From contig JAUISW010000001.1 in NCBI GenBank assembly GCA_030434875.1, positions 3,548,001 to 3,612,000 of the forward strand: 64,000 bases of DNA, read 5' to 3'. Each line of letters begins with the position of its first letter. The stretch's first letter is position 1. The DNA comes from Lachnospiraceae bacterium C1.1. GTDB lineage: Bacteria; Bacillota; Clostridia; Lachnospirales; Lachnospiraceae. The translations under genes and the position numbers were made by a program. The notes below the pieces were generated by a model. That model was not told the origin of the DNA, searched no databases, and saw nothing but the letters and a program-made list of their open reading frames with translations. Shown one piece after another: positions 33,619 to 41,715 of this stretch.

Positions 33619-34051
33619 AAAGAATTACCCCTCTCCAACAGCTCACCCGGCAATTTTCCCTACTACATCCCACATTTCATTCTCTGTGGTGAAAATTTCT
33701 GTTTCTCTTGTATAATCTATGATGTCAGCAATCGCATAAGCTTTTTCATAATCCGTTTCCAGTGACTCGATATATTCGCTATCTTCGCCAAGGTCATAGA
33801 TGCCCAGATTGTCAAGGTCTACCTCATAGAGCTCGCCCCTGTAGCCTTTTCCGTATTCAAAGACGCAGTCTGCAAAGATATACCTGCGGTCTCCGGCATA
33901 GCACCATTTTCTGTAATCACCGATTCCGGTATCTGACCAGACAAATAATTCCATATCTTTTCCTTCAAACTTAAATAAAGCTACGTACATCAAGTCGTCT
34001 TTATTTTCAAAGCTTTCCTGAACTTTCGTAGAAAGGGCAGGTCTATGAAAA
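33619..34051 (-). repeat. Inner inverted repeat, left arm (module A)
   Basis: 433 bp, nearly identical to the inverted right arm at 35419-35851, which has exactly the same length. It contains the 3' part of the recombinase gene (module A) and ends at the site 34023-34051. Confidence 0.9.
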
Positions 34052-35232
34052 TCATTCTCCAACGCTTTGTTTTCTGCGGCTCCTCCTATTTCGCTGACGG
34101 AAAATCTGACGGCGTAAAATTCCGATAAAAGGTTCATGTATCTGGTTTTCTGTTCAATTGTTGGGTGAACGTATTTATTGAGGGTAATGTTAACGTTTGA
34201 ATGACCAAGTATTTCGCTGAGACTCTTTGTATCAAATCCCAGTTCAATACAGATTGTTGCAAAGCTGTGACGCAATGTGTGGAAGCCTGCTTTCCTGATG
34301 CCGCAGTTTTCTAATATTTTTGCATAACGGTATTGTAAGGTTCTGGGTTCTGTGATTTTTTCTGGATTTCTACTAAGGACATATCCCTCGCTTTTCCGGT
34401 AAAGCAAAAGGATATTCAGAAGTGATGGTGTTATGGGAATGCTTCTGACGGAACTTGGACTTTTGGGTGTTGTGATGATCACTTTAGTTTTTGTTGCATT
34501 TTCACCGTTATTCTGTACCCTCTGCGTATTCCTTCTGACGGTTATCAAATTTCCACCGAAATCAATATCCTCCCAGCGGAGGGCGCAGATTTCCCCAATC
34601 CTCATTCCTGTGTAGAAAGCAATGACTATCCCGAGATTTGAAATGTCTGCATTTGATGTGATATTTTCAAGCAGCTTCTCCTGCTCTGCTTTTGTAAAGG
34701 TCTTTATTTCCTTCTGCGTTTTCCTGATCTTTATATCATCCGTGGAAAAAGACACCCTGCAGCCTTTTTTGACTATGTATTTCTTTACTTTATTTAATAT
34801 TGTAAAGACGAGCAGCATGGTTGATGATGACAGCCCCTTCCCGTCTTTTCTGCCTTTTTCCTTCAGTCTGTCAAATAAATTCTTTATATCTGTATCATTT
34901 ATTTCAGAACATTCTTTTTGACCGAGGAATGGCAAAATATATGTATTCAGACTGTTGCGGTATTTATTGTATGAGGACAACTTTACCGAAGGGCGGACAG
35001 ATTCAAGCCATGACAGGCTGACCAGCTTAAAATTTCCCGCCGAAGGTCTCTTATTGTTTTCATCACGAAGGGAAATCCTGAATTCCTCCATTTTCTTCAT
35101 AACTTCCCTGTAACTTTTTCCGTATAAATATTTATAACGTGTCTTTCCTGCATCATTTCTACCGGTTTTGACTCGCCCTTCCCACCTCCTGTCACATTTC
35201 CTGAAATAGATATTTTTCCCTCTTCTTGGCAT
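33643..35232 (-). CDS. Tyrosine recombinase fused to a duplicated ~128-aa C-terminal module
   Basis: 529 aa from ATG 35232 (AGGAGG 6 nt upstream; in-frame extension upstream not used). It has an N-terminal AP2-like arm-binding region (IYFRKCDRRWEGRVKTGRND), a core-binding domain, and the catalytic domain with Arg (TGMRIGEICALRWED), HTLRHSFAT, GHSNVNITLNKYVHP and the Tyr nucleophile. A typical integrase would end near residue 400. Here the frame continues through the repeat site 34023-34051 into an acidic module (MYVALFKFEGKDMELFVWSD... to WDVVGKIAG) of unknown function. A second copy of that module lies inverted at 35441-35827. The gene body sits between two inverted sites, so its own product could exchange its tail. 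Confidence 0.85.
   Translation of the reverse strand: MPRRGKNIYFRKCDRRWEGRVKTGRNDAGKTRYKYLYGKSYREVMKKMEEFRISLRDENNKRPSAGNFKLVSLSWLESVRPSVKLSSYNKYRNSLNTYILPFLGQKECSEINDTDIKNLFDRLKEKGRKDGKGLSSSTMLLVFTILNKVKKYIVKKGCRVSFSTDDIKIRKTQKEIKTFTKAEQEKLLENITSNADISNLGIVIAFYTGMRIGEICALRWEDIDFGGNLITVRRNTQRVQNNGENATKTKVIITTPKSPSSVRSIPITPSLLNILLLYRKSEGYVLSRNPEKITEPRTLQYRYAKILENCGIRKAGFHTLRHSFATICIELGFDTKSLSEILGHSNVNITLNKYVHPTIEQKTRYMNLLSEFYAVRFSVSEIGGAAENKALENDFHRPALSTKVQESFENKDDLMYVALFKFEGKDMELFVWSDTGIGDYRKWCYAGDRRYIFADCVFEYGKGYRGELYEVDLDNLGIYDLGEDSEYIESLETDYEKAYAIADIIDYTRETEIFTTENEMWDVVGKIAG
34023..34051 (-). other. Candidate recombination site L
   Basis: On the minus strand: TTTTCATAG, 11-bp spacer ACCTGCCCTTT, CTACGAAAG. 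This is an imperfect 9-11-9 inverted repeat. Its spacer is identical to that of site R (35419-35447), which lies in opposite orientation. Such a layout is what a tyrosine recombinase core site looks like. Confidence 0.6.
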
Positions 35233-35276
35233 AAAAGTCCTCCTACATTCTGACCTCAGATCTGACGGCTTAAAAT

Positions 35277-35328
35277 AAAAAATACAGACATTCACATCAG
35301 ATTAATCGGTGTAAAAGTCTGTATTTTT
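35277..35328. repeat. Hairpin in the recombinase leader
   Basis: AAAAATACAGAC (to 35289) pairs with GTCTGTATTTTT (35317-35328) around a 27-nt loop. A perfect palindrome TCAGATCTGA lies nearby at 35256-35265. These fall in the leader of the recombinase gene and might attenuate it or bind a regulator. Confidence 0.45.
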
Positions 35329-35373
35329 CAGCTTTTTTATGTTTCCTGTCCTGAACAGACAGCTCCGGTATAC

Positions 35374-35402
35374 TTGACACTATATCCTTAATTTATTATA
35401 AT
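35374..35402 (+). promoter_or_regulatory. Perfect-consensus promoter inside the invertible segment, facing outward
   Basis: TTGACA at 35374-35379, exactly 17 bp, then TATAAT at 35397-35402. Both hexamers match the sigma-70/sigma-A consensus. It points rightward through site R into the unfused module B. Because it lies between the two inverted sites, inversion would turn it toward module A. Confidence 0.75.
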
Positions 35403-35418
35403 AATTAGGATTTCAGGG

Positions 35419-35447
35419 CTTTCATAGACCTGCCCTTTCTATGAAAG
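35419..35447 (+). other. Candidate recombination site R
   Basis: CTTTCATAG, spacer ACCTGCCCTTT, CTATGAAAG: a perfect 9-bp inverted repeat around 11 bp. The ATG of module B is inside the right half. Same spacer as site L in opposite orientation. Confidence 0.65.
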
Positions 35448-35827
35448 TTCAGGAAAGCTTTGAAAATAAAGACGACTTGATGTACGTAGCTTTATTTAAG
35501 TTTGAAGGAAAAGATATGGAATTATTTGTCTGGTCAGATACCGGAATCGATGATTACAGAAAATGGTGCTATGCCGGAGACCGCAGATACATCTTCGCAG
35601 ACTGCGTCTTTGAATACGTAAAAGGCTACAAGGGTGAGCTCTATGAGGTTGACCTTGATAATCTGGGCATCTATGACCTTGGCGAAGAAAACGAATATAT
35701 CGAGTCACTGGAAACGAATTATGAAAAAGCTTATGCGATTGCTGACATCATAGACTATACAAAAGAAACAGAAATATTCACCACAGAGAACGAAATGTGG
35801 GATGTAGTAGGGAAAATTGCCGGGTGA
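35441..35827 (+). CDS. Unfused copy of the recombinase C-terminal module (module B)
   Basis: 128 aa from ATG 35441; the frame is open upstream back to 35405 but has no ribosome site. It matches the last 128 residues of the recombinase except at about ten positions (for example GIDDYRK for GIGDYRK, EENEYIESLETNYEK for EDSEYIESLETDYEK). It lies 38 bp downstream of a consensus promoter. Family unknown: acidic, with aromatic-rich strands. It may be expressed alone, or may be a silent cassette that becomes fused to the recombinase after inversion. Confidence 0.65.
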   Translation: MKVQESFENKDDLMYVALFKFEGKDMELFVWSDTGIDDYRKWCYAGDRRYIFADCVFEYVKGYKGELYEVDLDNLGIYDLGEENEYIESLETNYEKAYAIADIIDYTKETEIFTTENEMWDVVGKIAG

Positions 35828-35877
35828 GCTGTTGGAGAGGGGTAATTCTTTTTAGGTGAGATAAGATAATGCTGATT

Positions 35878-35910
35878 GGCAGCCCTTGGTGAGGGCTGCC
35901 TTTATATTTT
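35878..35910 (+). terminator. Terminator after module B
   Basis: GGCAGCCC (35878-35885) pairs with GGGCTGCC (35893-35900), followed by TTTATATTTT. It is the counterpart of the hairpin at 33565-33595, with changed bases on both sides of the stem. Confidence 0.7.
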
Positions 35911-35948
35911 ATAGAAGCATAAAGGATGTCTCGGAGAGAGCATGATAA

Positions 35949-36194
35949 ATGAATGTTTTACTGACCGATGACTTTGCAAATAGAAGAGATAGTAATAGTT
36001 CTGAAAAAGAACTATGTGAGAATTACAAAAATATCATTGAAAAGAACATAAAGAAGAATGATGAAAAAGCTGAACAAATTGCAGATGGGATAAAGAATAG
36101 TGTAATAGGATTTATTCGACTTCGACCGGCTACAACAAGTAATTACGGGTTGAATTTCAAAATACGGTATGGACTATACAAGATATATGGGTGA
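35949..36194 (+). CDS. Hypothetical 81-aa protein
   Basis: A charged, Asn/Lys-rich short frame (ANRRDSNSSEKELCENYKN..., EKAEQIADGIKNS) that ends inside the outer inverted repeat. GGAGAG lies 14 bp upstream, rather far. No family recognised; it may be a fragment of a gene cut when the inverted repeat formed. Confidence 0.3.
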   Translation: MNVLLTDDFANRRDSNSSEKELCENYKNIIEKNIKKNDEKAEQIADGIKNSVIGFIRLRPATTSNYGLNFKIRYGLYKIYG

Positions 36195-36490
36195 TTAGAT
36201 CATCGAGTCATATATCTATGGAAAGAAAAGCTCCCCGAAGGGAGCTCGAGAAACTTTTTATTCAGCTTTTGGTAAACCGTATTCGCGTTCCATGGCTTAA
36301 GATGAGATGACCCATTGTTTGCCAAACTTACATACATCCTGACCATTGATCAGTTTTCCATAAGCGATGGCTTTTCGAAGAGTGCTTTCATTGAGCCCCC
36401 AGATTTGAGTGGCATCACTGAAAGCGATAATATTTATGTAAAATGGGGTGGTTTGGCTTATTAACCATGGTGCGCCGAAATACAGGCTGT
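36189..36490. repeat. Outer inverted repeat, right arm, with DUF2442 3' remnant
   Basis: 36189-36430 is the inverted copy of 33214-33456 and holds, on the minus strand, the end of a DUF2442 gene. It continues directly at 36431-36490 with DNA that on the left side lies at about 32385-32450, before the toxin-antitoxin operon. The right arm therefore looks like a copy of the left flank from which the operon and the 5' part of the DUF2442 gene were deleted. Confidence 0.75.
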
Positions 36491-36525
36491 AGGGAACTGA
36501 CGCATAGGGAAGATGGTGAAACGAC

Positions 36526-37038
36526 ATGAACAAAAGGGTGATTATTTCTACCTTAGCAAATATCTTCACTGTCCTTTGCTGTGTGGTTATTGTCATAGGA
36601 ATTATTGGCCTGGTAGGCGTGGTTATGGGTATCCGTCCTTTTGTGATGATCTCAGAGTCGATGCATCCGGAAGTGCTGAAAAATAGTCTGGTGTTGCTGG
36701 ATACACGCAGCAAAATGAACGATGTTGTCGTGGGGGATAACGTGGCTTATCTCCTTGGCAAGGTCGAAGCTATGCATAAATGTGTTGCTGTCTCCCCGGA
36801 TGAGTTAACAGTATGTTCATTGGCAGATAACGGCGAAAGTACTGTCACCCCATCCACTTATCTAGGCAAACAAGTGCTGGCAGTTCCCAGTGTCGGTGTG
36901 CGGATACGGGAGATAGCGAAGTATAAGTGGATTGTGATTGTGATAGCAGGGTTACTGGTGGTTGCTGGGTGTATACCACGGGGGAAGAAGACTCAGAAGA
37001 TGAAAACGGCGGAGAAGACGGCTCCGCAGAGCACTTGA
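36526..37038 (+). CDS. Type I signal peptidase of the SipW/archaeal (S26B) type
   Basis: 170 aa. An N-terminal membrane helix (about 8-32) precedes the catalytic box MISESMHPEVLKNSLVLLD, with the nucleophile Ser in S-M-x-P. The general base is probably the His in EAMHKCVAV, as in SipW-type enzymes that use His instead of Lys. A second helix (about 133-152) is followed by a basic tail. Such peptidases process dedicated exported proteins. No obvious substrate gene is adjacent, although the giant surface protein is a distant candidate. Confidence 0.8.
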   Translation: MNKRVIISTLANIFTVLCCVVIVIGIIGLVGVVMGIRPFVMISESMHPEVLKNSLVLLDTRSKMNDVVVGDNVAYLLGKVEAMHKCVAVSPDELTVCSLADNGESTVTPSTYLGKQVLAVPSVGVRIREIAKYKWIVIVIAGLLVVAGCIPRGKKTQKMKTAEKTAPQST

Positions 37039-37104
37039 AAGTAGCAGAGCTTATGTTCTCAGAAATCTGAAAGATGAATAATAGGAATTAAAGGAAAATA
37101 GAGG

Positions 37105-38226
37105 ATGAAGTTATCTGACATGCAAAAAGTGCTAAAGCTTCCCAAACTATCGAGTTTTAGCATTGAACAGATATTTACCGATATAGGTCTCTACGACAGG
37201 ATACTTATTGATTGCTCAGATCTGAAAGTGCAACAAATATATTATGGTGATGCACAACTTGATGAGCTTGTTGTTAGTTCAGATATGAAGCGTTTCAACG
37301 AGTTCCTCACGTTTGGACAGCCGATTTCGCTCCCGTGTGCTTCTTGTATGAAAGATCAAGCATTCAGGATGCAACCGTATTCCACACCGAGAAATCAGAC
37401 AGTAAAGGCTGCTTCTGTAAAGCATCATAATGTGTTTGAAGATCAGTTCAGATATGTACCAGGTAAAGATGAGTTAGGAGTTATTTTTGGTGATCCAGAT
37501 ATACAAGAGAATTATCAAATCTTTATTTATCGTGTTGCACGAAACTGCAGAGAAGCGCTGTTAATCATGGATGAGATCAGACGGGAAGGGAAATGCCAAT
37601 TCGACCCGCAGCATCATATCTTTGTGGATTTCGTTATTGAAGATCCTTTGATAGATGATGAGTTACCTCTGATAGATGATCCGAAGTATACAGATGCTGT
37701 TGAATTACAGCAAAAGCTGAATACATGTGTTGTTCTGAAAAAGGTTGGGCAGTATCCTTCACAAGCGGATTTACAGCTTTATGATGCGAGAAAGTATCAG
37801 AATATCTTACGAAATAGATATACCGATTACACCATGGGATGCCAATTGGCCGCATGTGGTGTCGGCGCTGGAGCGCTTGTTTATTTAAGACGTGTCTTTG
37901 AATGGCTGATTGAAGAAAAGCATAAGGAATGTGCTAAAAAGCCGGGGTGGTCTGATGAAGCTTATGAGAAGATGCGTGTGAATGAAAGAATCGAAGCTTT
38001 AGAAAATGAAGGGAAGAAAATAATCCCTGATGAGCTTTCTCCAATCAAAGGAATACTTTATGGGGCTCTTAGCAAAGGCGTACATGAAGTGCCGGAAGGA
38101 GAGTGCAGGAAACTATTTCCGTCTTTTCGATTGGCAATAGAACTGCTTCTCGATGAGGAGATAGTATCAAGGGAAAGAGCCAAGAAGATTGCTGAGTTGA
38201 ACAAGACAATTACTCAGATGAAGTGA
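37105..38226 (+). CDS. Hypothetical protein, possible defence-island gene
   Basis: 373 aa. One CASC knuckle sits near residue 79. The middle has a strand-rich region with VFEDQFRYVPGKDELGVIFG. The C-terminal ~130 residues are helical and end GILYGALSKGVHEVPEGECRKLFPSFRLAIELLLDEE. Proteins with this C-terminal pattern are widespread and unnamed. A HEPN-like helical fold is possible but no RX4-6H motif is clear. The next gene is an HsdR_N-type nuclease, so a defence role is plausible by context only. Confidence 0.45.
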   Translation: MKLSDMQKVLKLPKLSSFSIEQIFTDIGLYDRILIDCSDLKVQQIYYGDAQLDELVVSSDMKRFNEFLTFGQPISLPCASCMKDQAFRMQPYSTPRNQTVKAASVKHHNVFEDQFRYVPGKDELGVIFGDPDIQENYQIFIYRVARNCREALLIMDEIRREGKCQFDPQHHIFVDFVIEDPLIDDELPLIDDPKYTDAVELQQKLNTCVVLKKVGQYPSQADLQLYDARKYQNILRNRYTDYTMGCQLAACGVGAGALVYLRRVFEWLIEEKHKECAKKPGWSDEAYEKMRVNERIEALENEGKKIIPDELSPIKGILYGALSKGVHEVPEGECRKLFPSFRLAIELLLDEEIVSRERAKKIAELNKTITQMK

Positions 38227-38242
38227 TTGGTGAGTCATTCTG

Positions 38243-38258
38243 TTGGTAAGCAATCATG
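38243..38258 (+). repeat. 16-bp direct repeat, copy 1
   Basis: TTGGTAAGCAATCATG here is identical to 40151-40166. The two copies bracket the nuclease gene at 38562-40157. The rest of 38259-38561 is non-coding, with a GTGCCCG/CGATGGGCAC-type hairpin near 38324-38345. Confidence 0.6.
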
Positions 38259-38561
38259 TTTTTTTGGTGACTACAGTGTATTCATAAGTCCTGGCGTGAA
38301 CTGAGGATTGATAACCAGGGAGTGTGCCCGTTGGGCGATGGGCACAAGCGATATACAAGTCTTTGAGAAAACAGCCTGATGTCACTGGTGAGGTTACGCA
38401 GGGGAGTACTGTCACTGTATCTATAGGAGGCAGGTAGAATACGGGTGGAGTTTGACTATGGATGGGGAGTGATTTTATGTGTGTCCCTTATCATTGGAGA
38501 CTTTAACATACAACAGATGTGATGACTTCTTTATGTGATTATCATTGCCAGGGGGAAATAT

Positions 38562-40157
38562 TTGATTACAGAGATAGAATTTGTTAATAAGTGGCAAAAT
38601 ACGGATTTCAGCACATACAACGAAACGGATGTGCGAGAAAATTTCATAGCACCGTTACTTTATATTTTAGGATACAGCAAGAATACGATCAATGATATTC
38701 ATACAGAGAAGAGTCTTGCATTATCCGAAAGTTTTCAACGGTTAGGAAGAAAGAAAATAGTAATAGACTATGTTCCTACTATACGCCTTAAAGCTTTTTG
38801 GATACTTGAAGCAAAACCAGGCAACCCTAGAGAAATGGAAATTGGTGATATGTTGCAGGCATATCTATATGCTACGCATCCTGAAATTCAAACCCCTTAT
38901 ATTGTCTTGTGCAATGGTTGGGAAATCAAAATATATGATGTCCATAACTATTCGGAGTGGGAGAAACCTGTATTTTCAATCGATTATAAGAACTGTGATA
39001 GTAGGTTTAAGGAATTGAGGGAGCTGATTGGTGCAGAGACTATTTTACAATCACAGCGCAGGGATCTTTTGAGAAGAATACATAACACTTTCGAAGTTGA
39101 GATTGATGAACAAGAGCTATCCGAGTTTAGTAGGGAGTTTGAAAAGGATAAAATTGGGCTTAAAAAGACTATTAAAGAAAATTCCAAACAACTATGGAGA
39201 AATGAATTTGAAAAGAAAGATAGGGCTCAGACTGAACACGTAAGATTGTTGGATAATAAGACACTTGTCAGCCTAATGGAATTGGAAACAACATCATATA
39301 AACCTGCTGAAGAGTATAAGAGACGGATTTTTAATGCTTCACCAGATGAAAGAGCAAATTTGTTAAGGCGTTTGGAGAAGGTATACCTTGGCAGAACTAG
39401 AGGGGTATTTAAGTGTCGATATCTAAGCATTCTATTAGATGTGTACAAGGAGAAGCTTGAGGTGGCGGCACACCCTTTCTTGGCATCCACGGAGGATAAT
39501 CTAAGGTTTGTGATACAAAGGAATTTGAATTATTGGGAAGATAATGAGCTTGAGAATGCACTCTGCTTTCTTGATAGGTCGTGCAGTAAGCTTGCTGCTG
39601 TTTTTGTTAAGAATTCAATGATGGATTTTTGTTTTACGAGAGTGCAGGAGAAGAAGAGTAGTTTACCTAAAAGTGATTTGCTTTCAAAAAACTATTCTAC
39701 GGCACACGAGATTATGCCCATTATATGGTGTGTTTCTGAGGGACTATGGAATATTTTTTGCAGACTAAGGTCAACGGAAGAGATATATAAACAAATCACA
39801 ATTATTGATAAGACTTGCGAAACAATTATGGCGAAACAAGGCATAAAGGAGTATCCAGAAGGCGACCATGACATATTCAATTATGAACATTATGGAAATC
39901 GATATGACTATTTAAGCAGTGTTTCCTGCAATATTTTGCATGATGAGCAAGTTACTCTTCGTAATCTTGGCATAGATGCAGAAACTCGTAGAAAAATAGT
40001 AGAGAGGGATTATGATGCGTTAATCCCGGAATTTAAACATCAAGCAGAGATAACTAAGGATGATGAGGCTGAGTTTTATAGATTGTTTATGCAATCAATA
40101 TCAATGGGATTAACGCTTTATGATGGAATACGTGAGTTTGAGAGAAAGGATTGGTAA
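38562..40157 (+). CDS. Orphan HsdR_N-type (PD-(D/E)XK) nuclease domain protein
   Basis: 531 aa starting at TTG 38562, which lies 6 nt after GGGGG; the upstream in-frame GTG has no ribosome site. The N-terminal ~170 residues are the restriction-endonuclease-like HsdR_N domain: NETDVRENFIAPLLYILGY, KIVIDYVP (Asp), FWILEAKPG (E-x-K), then PYIVLCNGWEIKIYDV. The remaining ~360 residues are helical and unrecognised; there is no helicase motor. It may be a stand-alone defence nuclease, perhaps with the 37105 product. Exact 16-bp repeats flank the gene. Confidence 0.65.
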   Translation: MITEIEFVNKWQNTDFSTYNETDVRENFIAPLLYILGYSKNTINDIHTEKSLALSESFQRLGRKKIVIDYVPTIRLKAFWILEAKPGNPREMEIGDMLQAYLYATHPEIQTPYIVLCNGWEIKIYDVHNYSEWEKPVFSIDYKNCDSRFKELRELIGAETILQSQRRDLLRRIHNTFEVEIDEQELSEFSREFEKDKIGLKKTIKENSKQLWRNEFEKKDRAQTEHVRLLDNKTLVSLMELETTSYKPAEEYKRRIFNASPDERANLLRRLEKVYLGRTRGVFKCRYLSILLDVYKEKLEVAAHPFLASTEDNLRFVIQRNLNYWEDNELENALCFLDRSCSKLAAVFVKNSMMDFCFTRVQEKKSSLPKSDLLSKNYSTAHEIMPIIWCVSEGLWNIFCRLRSTEEIYKQITIIDKTCETIMAKQGIKEYPEGDHDIFNYEHYGNRYDYLSSVSCNILHDEQVTLRNLGIDAETRRKIVERDYDALIPEFKHQAEITKDDEAEFYRLFMQSISMGLTLYDGIREFERKDW

Positions 40158-40166
40158 GCAATCATG
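40151..40166 (+). repeat. 16-bp direct repeat, copy 2
   Basis: TTGGTAAGCAATCATG, identical to 38243-38258; it contains the stop codon of the nuclease gene. Confidence 0.6.
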
Positions 40167-40178
40167 AATCATGTCGGG

Positions 40179-40261
40179 CACATTGTGGTTGAGAAGATAT
40201 CCGGAAGCAATTGGCAGATAAGCGTACCAAGATAGGCGGCGCTTCGCGCCGATGACCACAC
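40179..40261 (+). promoter_or_regulatory. Copy B of the polysaccharide leader element, upstream of ugd
   Basis: It shares CACATTGTGxTTGAGAAG and TACCxxGATAGGCGGC...GCCGATGAxCACAC with 32058-32144. The hairpin is CGGCGC-TTC-GCGCCG, one base pair longer than in copy A. It sits 33 bp before the first gene of a ~20-kb operon, which is where an antitermination element would act. Confidence 0.55.
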
Positions 40262-40293
40262 TAAATAAATGATAGTAGGAGATTAACAATACG

Positions 40294-41523
40294 ATGAACA
40301 TAGCAGTAGCAGGAACAGGATACGTAGGACTTTCTTTGGCGGTTCTATTATCGCAGCACAACCATGTAATAGCTGTCGATGTGATCCCAGAGAAGGTTGA
40401 GAAGATAAACAAAAGGATCAGTCCTATCCAGGATGACTATATCGAGAAGTATCTGGCGGAGAAGGAATTAGACCTGACTGCTACTACGGATGGAGCAACG
40501 GCATATTCATCAGCTGACTTTGTGATCATTGCGGCTCCTACAAATTACGACCCGAATAAAAACTTCTTTGATACGAGTGCTGTGGAGAGCGTCATTGATC
40601 TGGTGCTTAAGTCCTCTGATACTGCCATGATGGTTATCAAGTCCACCATACCCGTGGGTTATACAGAAAGTGTCCGGAAGAAGTATGGAACAGATCGGAT
40701 TCTGTTCAGTCCTGAGTTCCTCCGAGAGTCAAAGGCTCTGTATGACAACCTATACCCAAGCCGTATCATCGTTGGTACAGATGAGAAGAAAAGGGATAAG
40801 GCAGAGACTTTTGCAGGACTGCTGAAAGCCGGTGCTCTTAAGACAGACATCGACATAATGTTCATGGGAACTACCGAGGCAGAGGCTGTGAAGCTCTTTG
40901 CAAATACCTACTTGGCTCTGCGTGTATCTTACTTCAACGAATTAGACACATATGCAGAGGTCAAAGGGTTAGACACAAGCTCTATCATCCGTGGTGTTAG
41001 CCTTGATCCACGCATTGGGGACTTCTACAACAACCCAAGTTTCGGTTACGGTGGATATTGTCTACCCAAGGACACTAAGCAGCTCTTGGCTAACTACCAG
41101 GATGTACCGGAAGATCTGATTCGGGCAATCGTGGAAAGTAACCGTACGCGCAAGGACTTCATCGCAGACCGTGTTTTGAAACTTGCCGGGTACTATGACT
41201 ACTACAATAGAGGAGACTATAGTGCTGATACTGAAAAGTCCTGCGTGATCGGTGTGTATCGTCTCACGATGAAGAGCAATAGCGATAATTTCAGACAGAG
41301 TTCTATCCAAGGCATCATGAAGCGGATTAAGGCTAAGGGTGCCACAGTTATTGTGTATGAGCCGACACTTGAGGACGGATCAACGTTCTTCGGTTCTAAA
41401 GTTGTGAATGATCTGGCAGAGTTTAAGAAACAGTCGCAGGCTATTATCGCTAACCGTTATGATACAGTATTAGATGATGTGGCTGAGAAGGTTTACACAC
41501 GAGACCTGTTTAGGAGAGATTGA
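40294..41523 (+). CDS. ugd: UDP-glucose 6-dehydrogenase
   Basis: 409 aa, complete. N-terminal NAD site [42 protein letters not shown]; the catalytic Cys in [15 protein letters not shown] (near residue 253); C-terminal UDP-binding domain ending YTRDLFRRD. It oxidises UDP-glucose to UDP-glucuronate for surface polysaccharide. First gene of the rightward operon, behind the leader hairpin at 40179. Ribosome site TAGGAG. Confidence 0.9.
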   Translation: MNIAVAGTGYVGLSLAVLLSQHNHVIAVDVIPEKVEKINKRISPIQDDYIEKYLAEKELDLTATTDGATAYSSADFVIIAAPTNYDPNKNFFDTSAVESVIDLVLKSSDTAMMVIKSTIPVGYTESVRKKYGTDRILFSPEFLRESKALYDNLYPSRIIVGTDEKKRDKAETFAGLLKAGALKTDIDIMFMGTTEAEAVKLFANTYLALRVSYFNELDTYAEVKGLDTSSIIRGVSLDPRIGDFYNNPSFGYGGYCLPKDTKQLLANYQDVPEDLIRAIVESNRTRKDFIADRVLKLAGYYDYYNRGDYSADTEKSCVIGVYRLTMKSNSDNFRQSSIQGIMKRIKAKGATVIVYEPTLEDGSTFFGSKVVNDLAEFKKQSQAIIANRYDTVLDDVAEKVYTRDLFRRD

Positions 41524-41541
41524 CGAAAGGATGATGGTCAA

Positions 41542-41709
41542 ATGACAAAATATGAAATGTTGGATGCTATATGCGATCACGGCTATTATCCTTATAATTC
41601 TGAATTTGATAGGTATGAGCATGTTCGGAAAGAGTTCATATTTGTTACTGAAGAAGCACGTAAAATCAGCGGAATAAGAATATCGAGAGATTTATTTAGA
41701 AGGGGCTGA
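41542..41709 (+). CDS. 55-aa hypothetical protein with a Ugd-like end
   Basis: ATG 41542 with AAAGGA upstream; ends at TGA 41707. The last residues (ISRDLFRRG) echo the Ugd C-terminus (YTRDLFRRD) encoded 180 bp earlier, so it may be a scrap of a second dehydrogenase copy or a chance match. The front part (MTKYEMLDAICDHGYYPYNS) is unfamiliar. Confidence 0.4.
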   Translation: MTKYEMLDAICDHGYYPYNSEFDRYEHVRKEFIFVTEEARKISGIRISRDLFRRG

Positions 41710-41715
41710 TGCAGT

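Larger units (their letters stand above)
35419..35851 (+). repeat. Inner inverted repeat, right arm (module B)
   Basis: 433 bp, inverted copy of 33619-34051. It starts at site R and ends just past the module stop. Confidence 0.9.
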
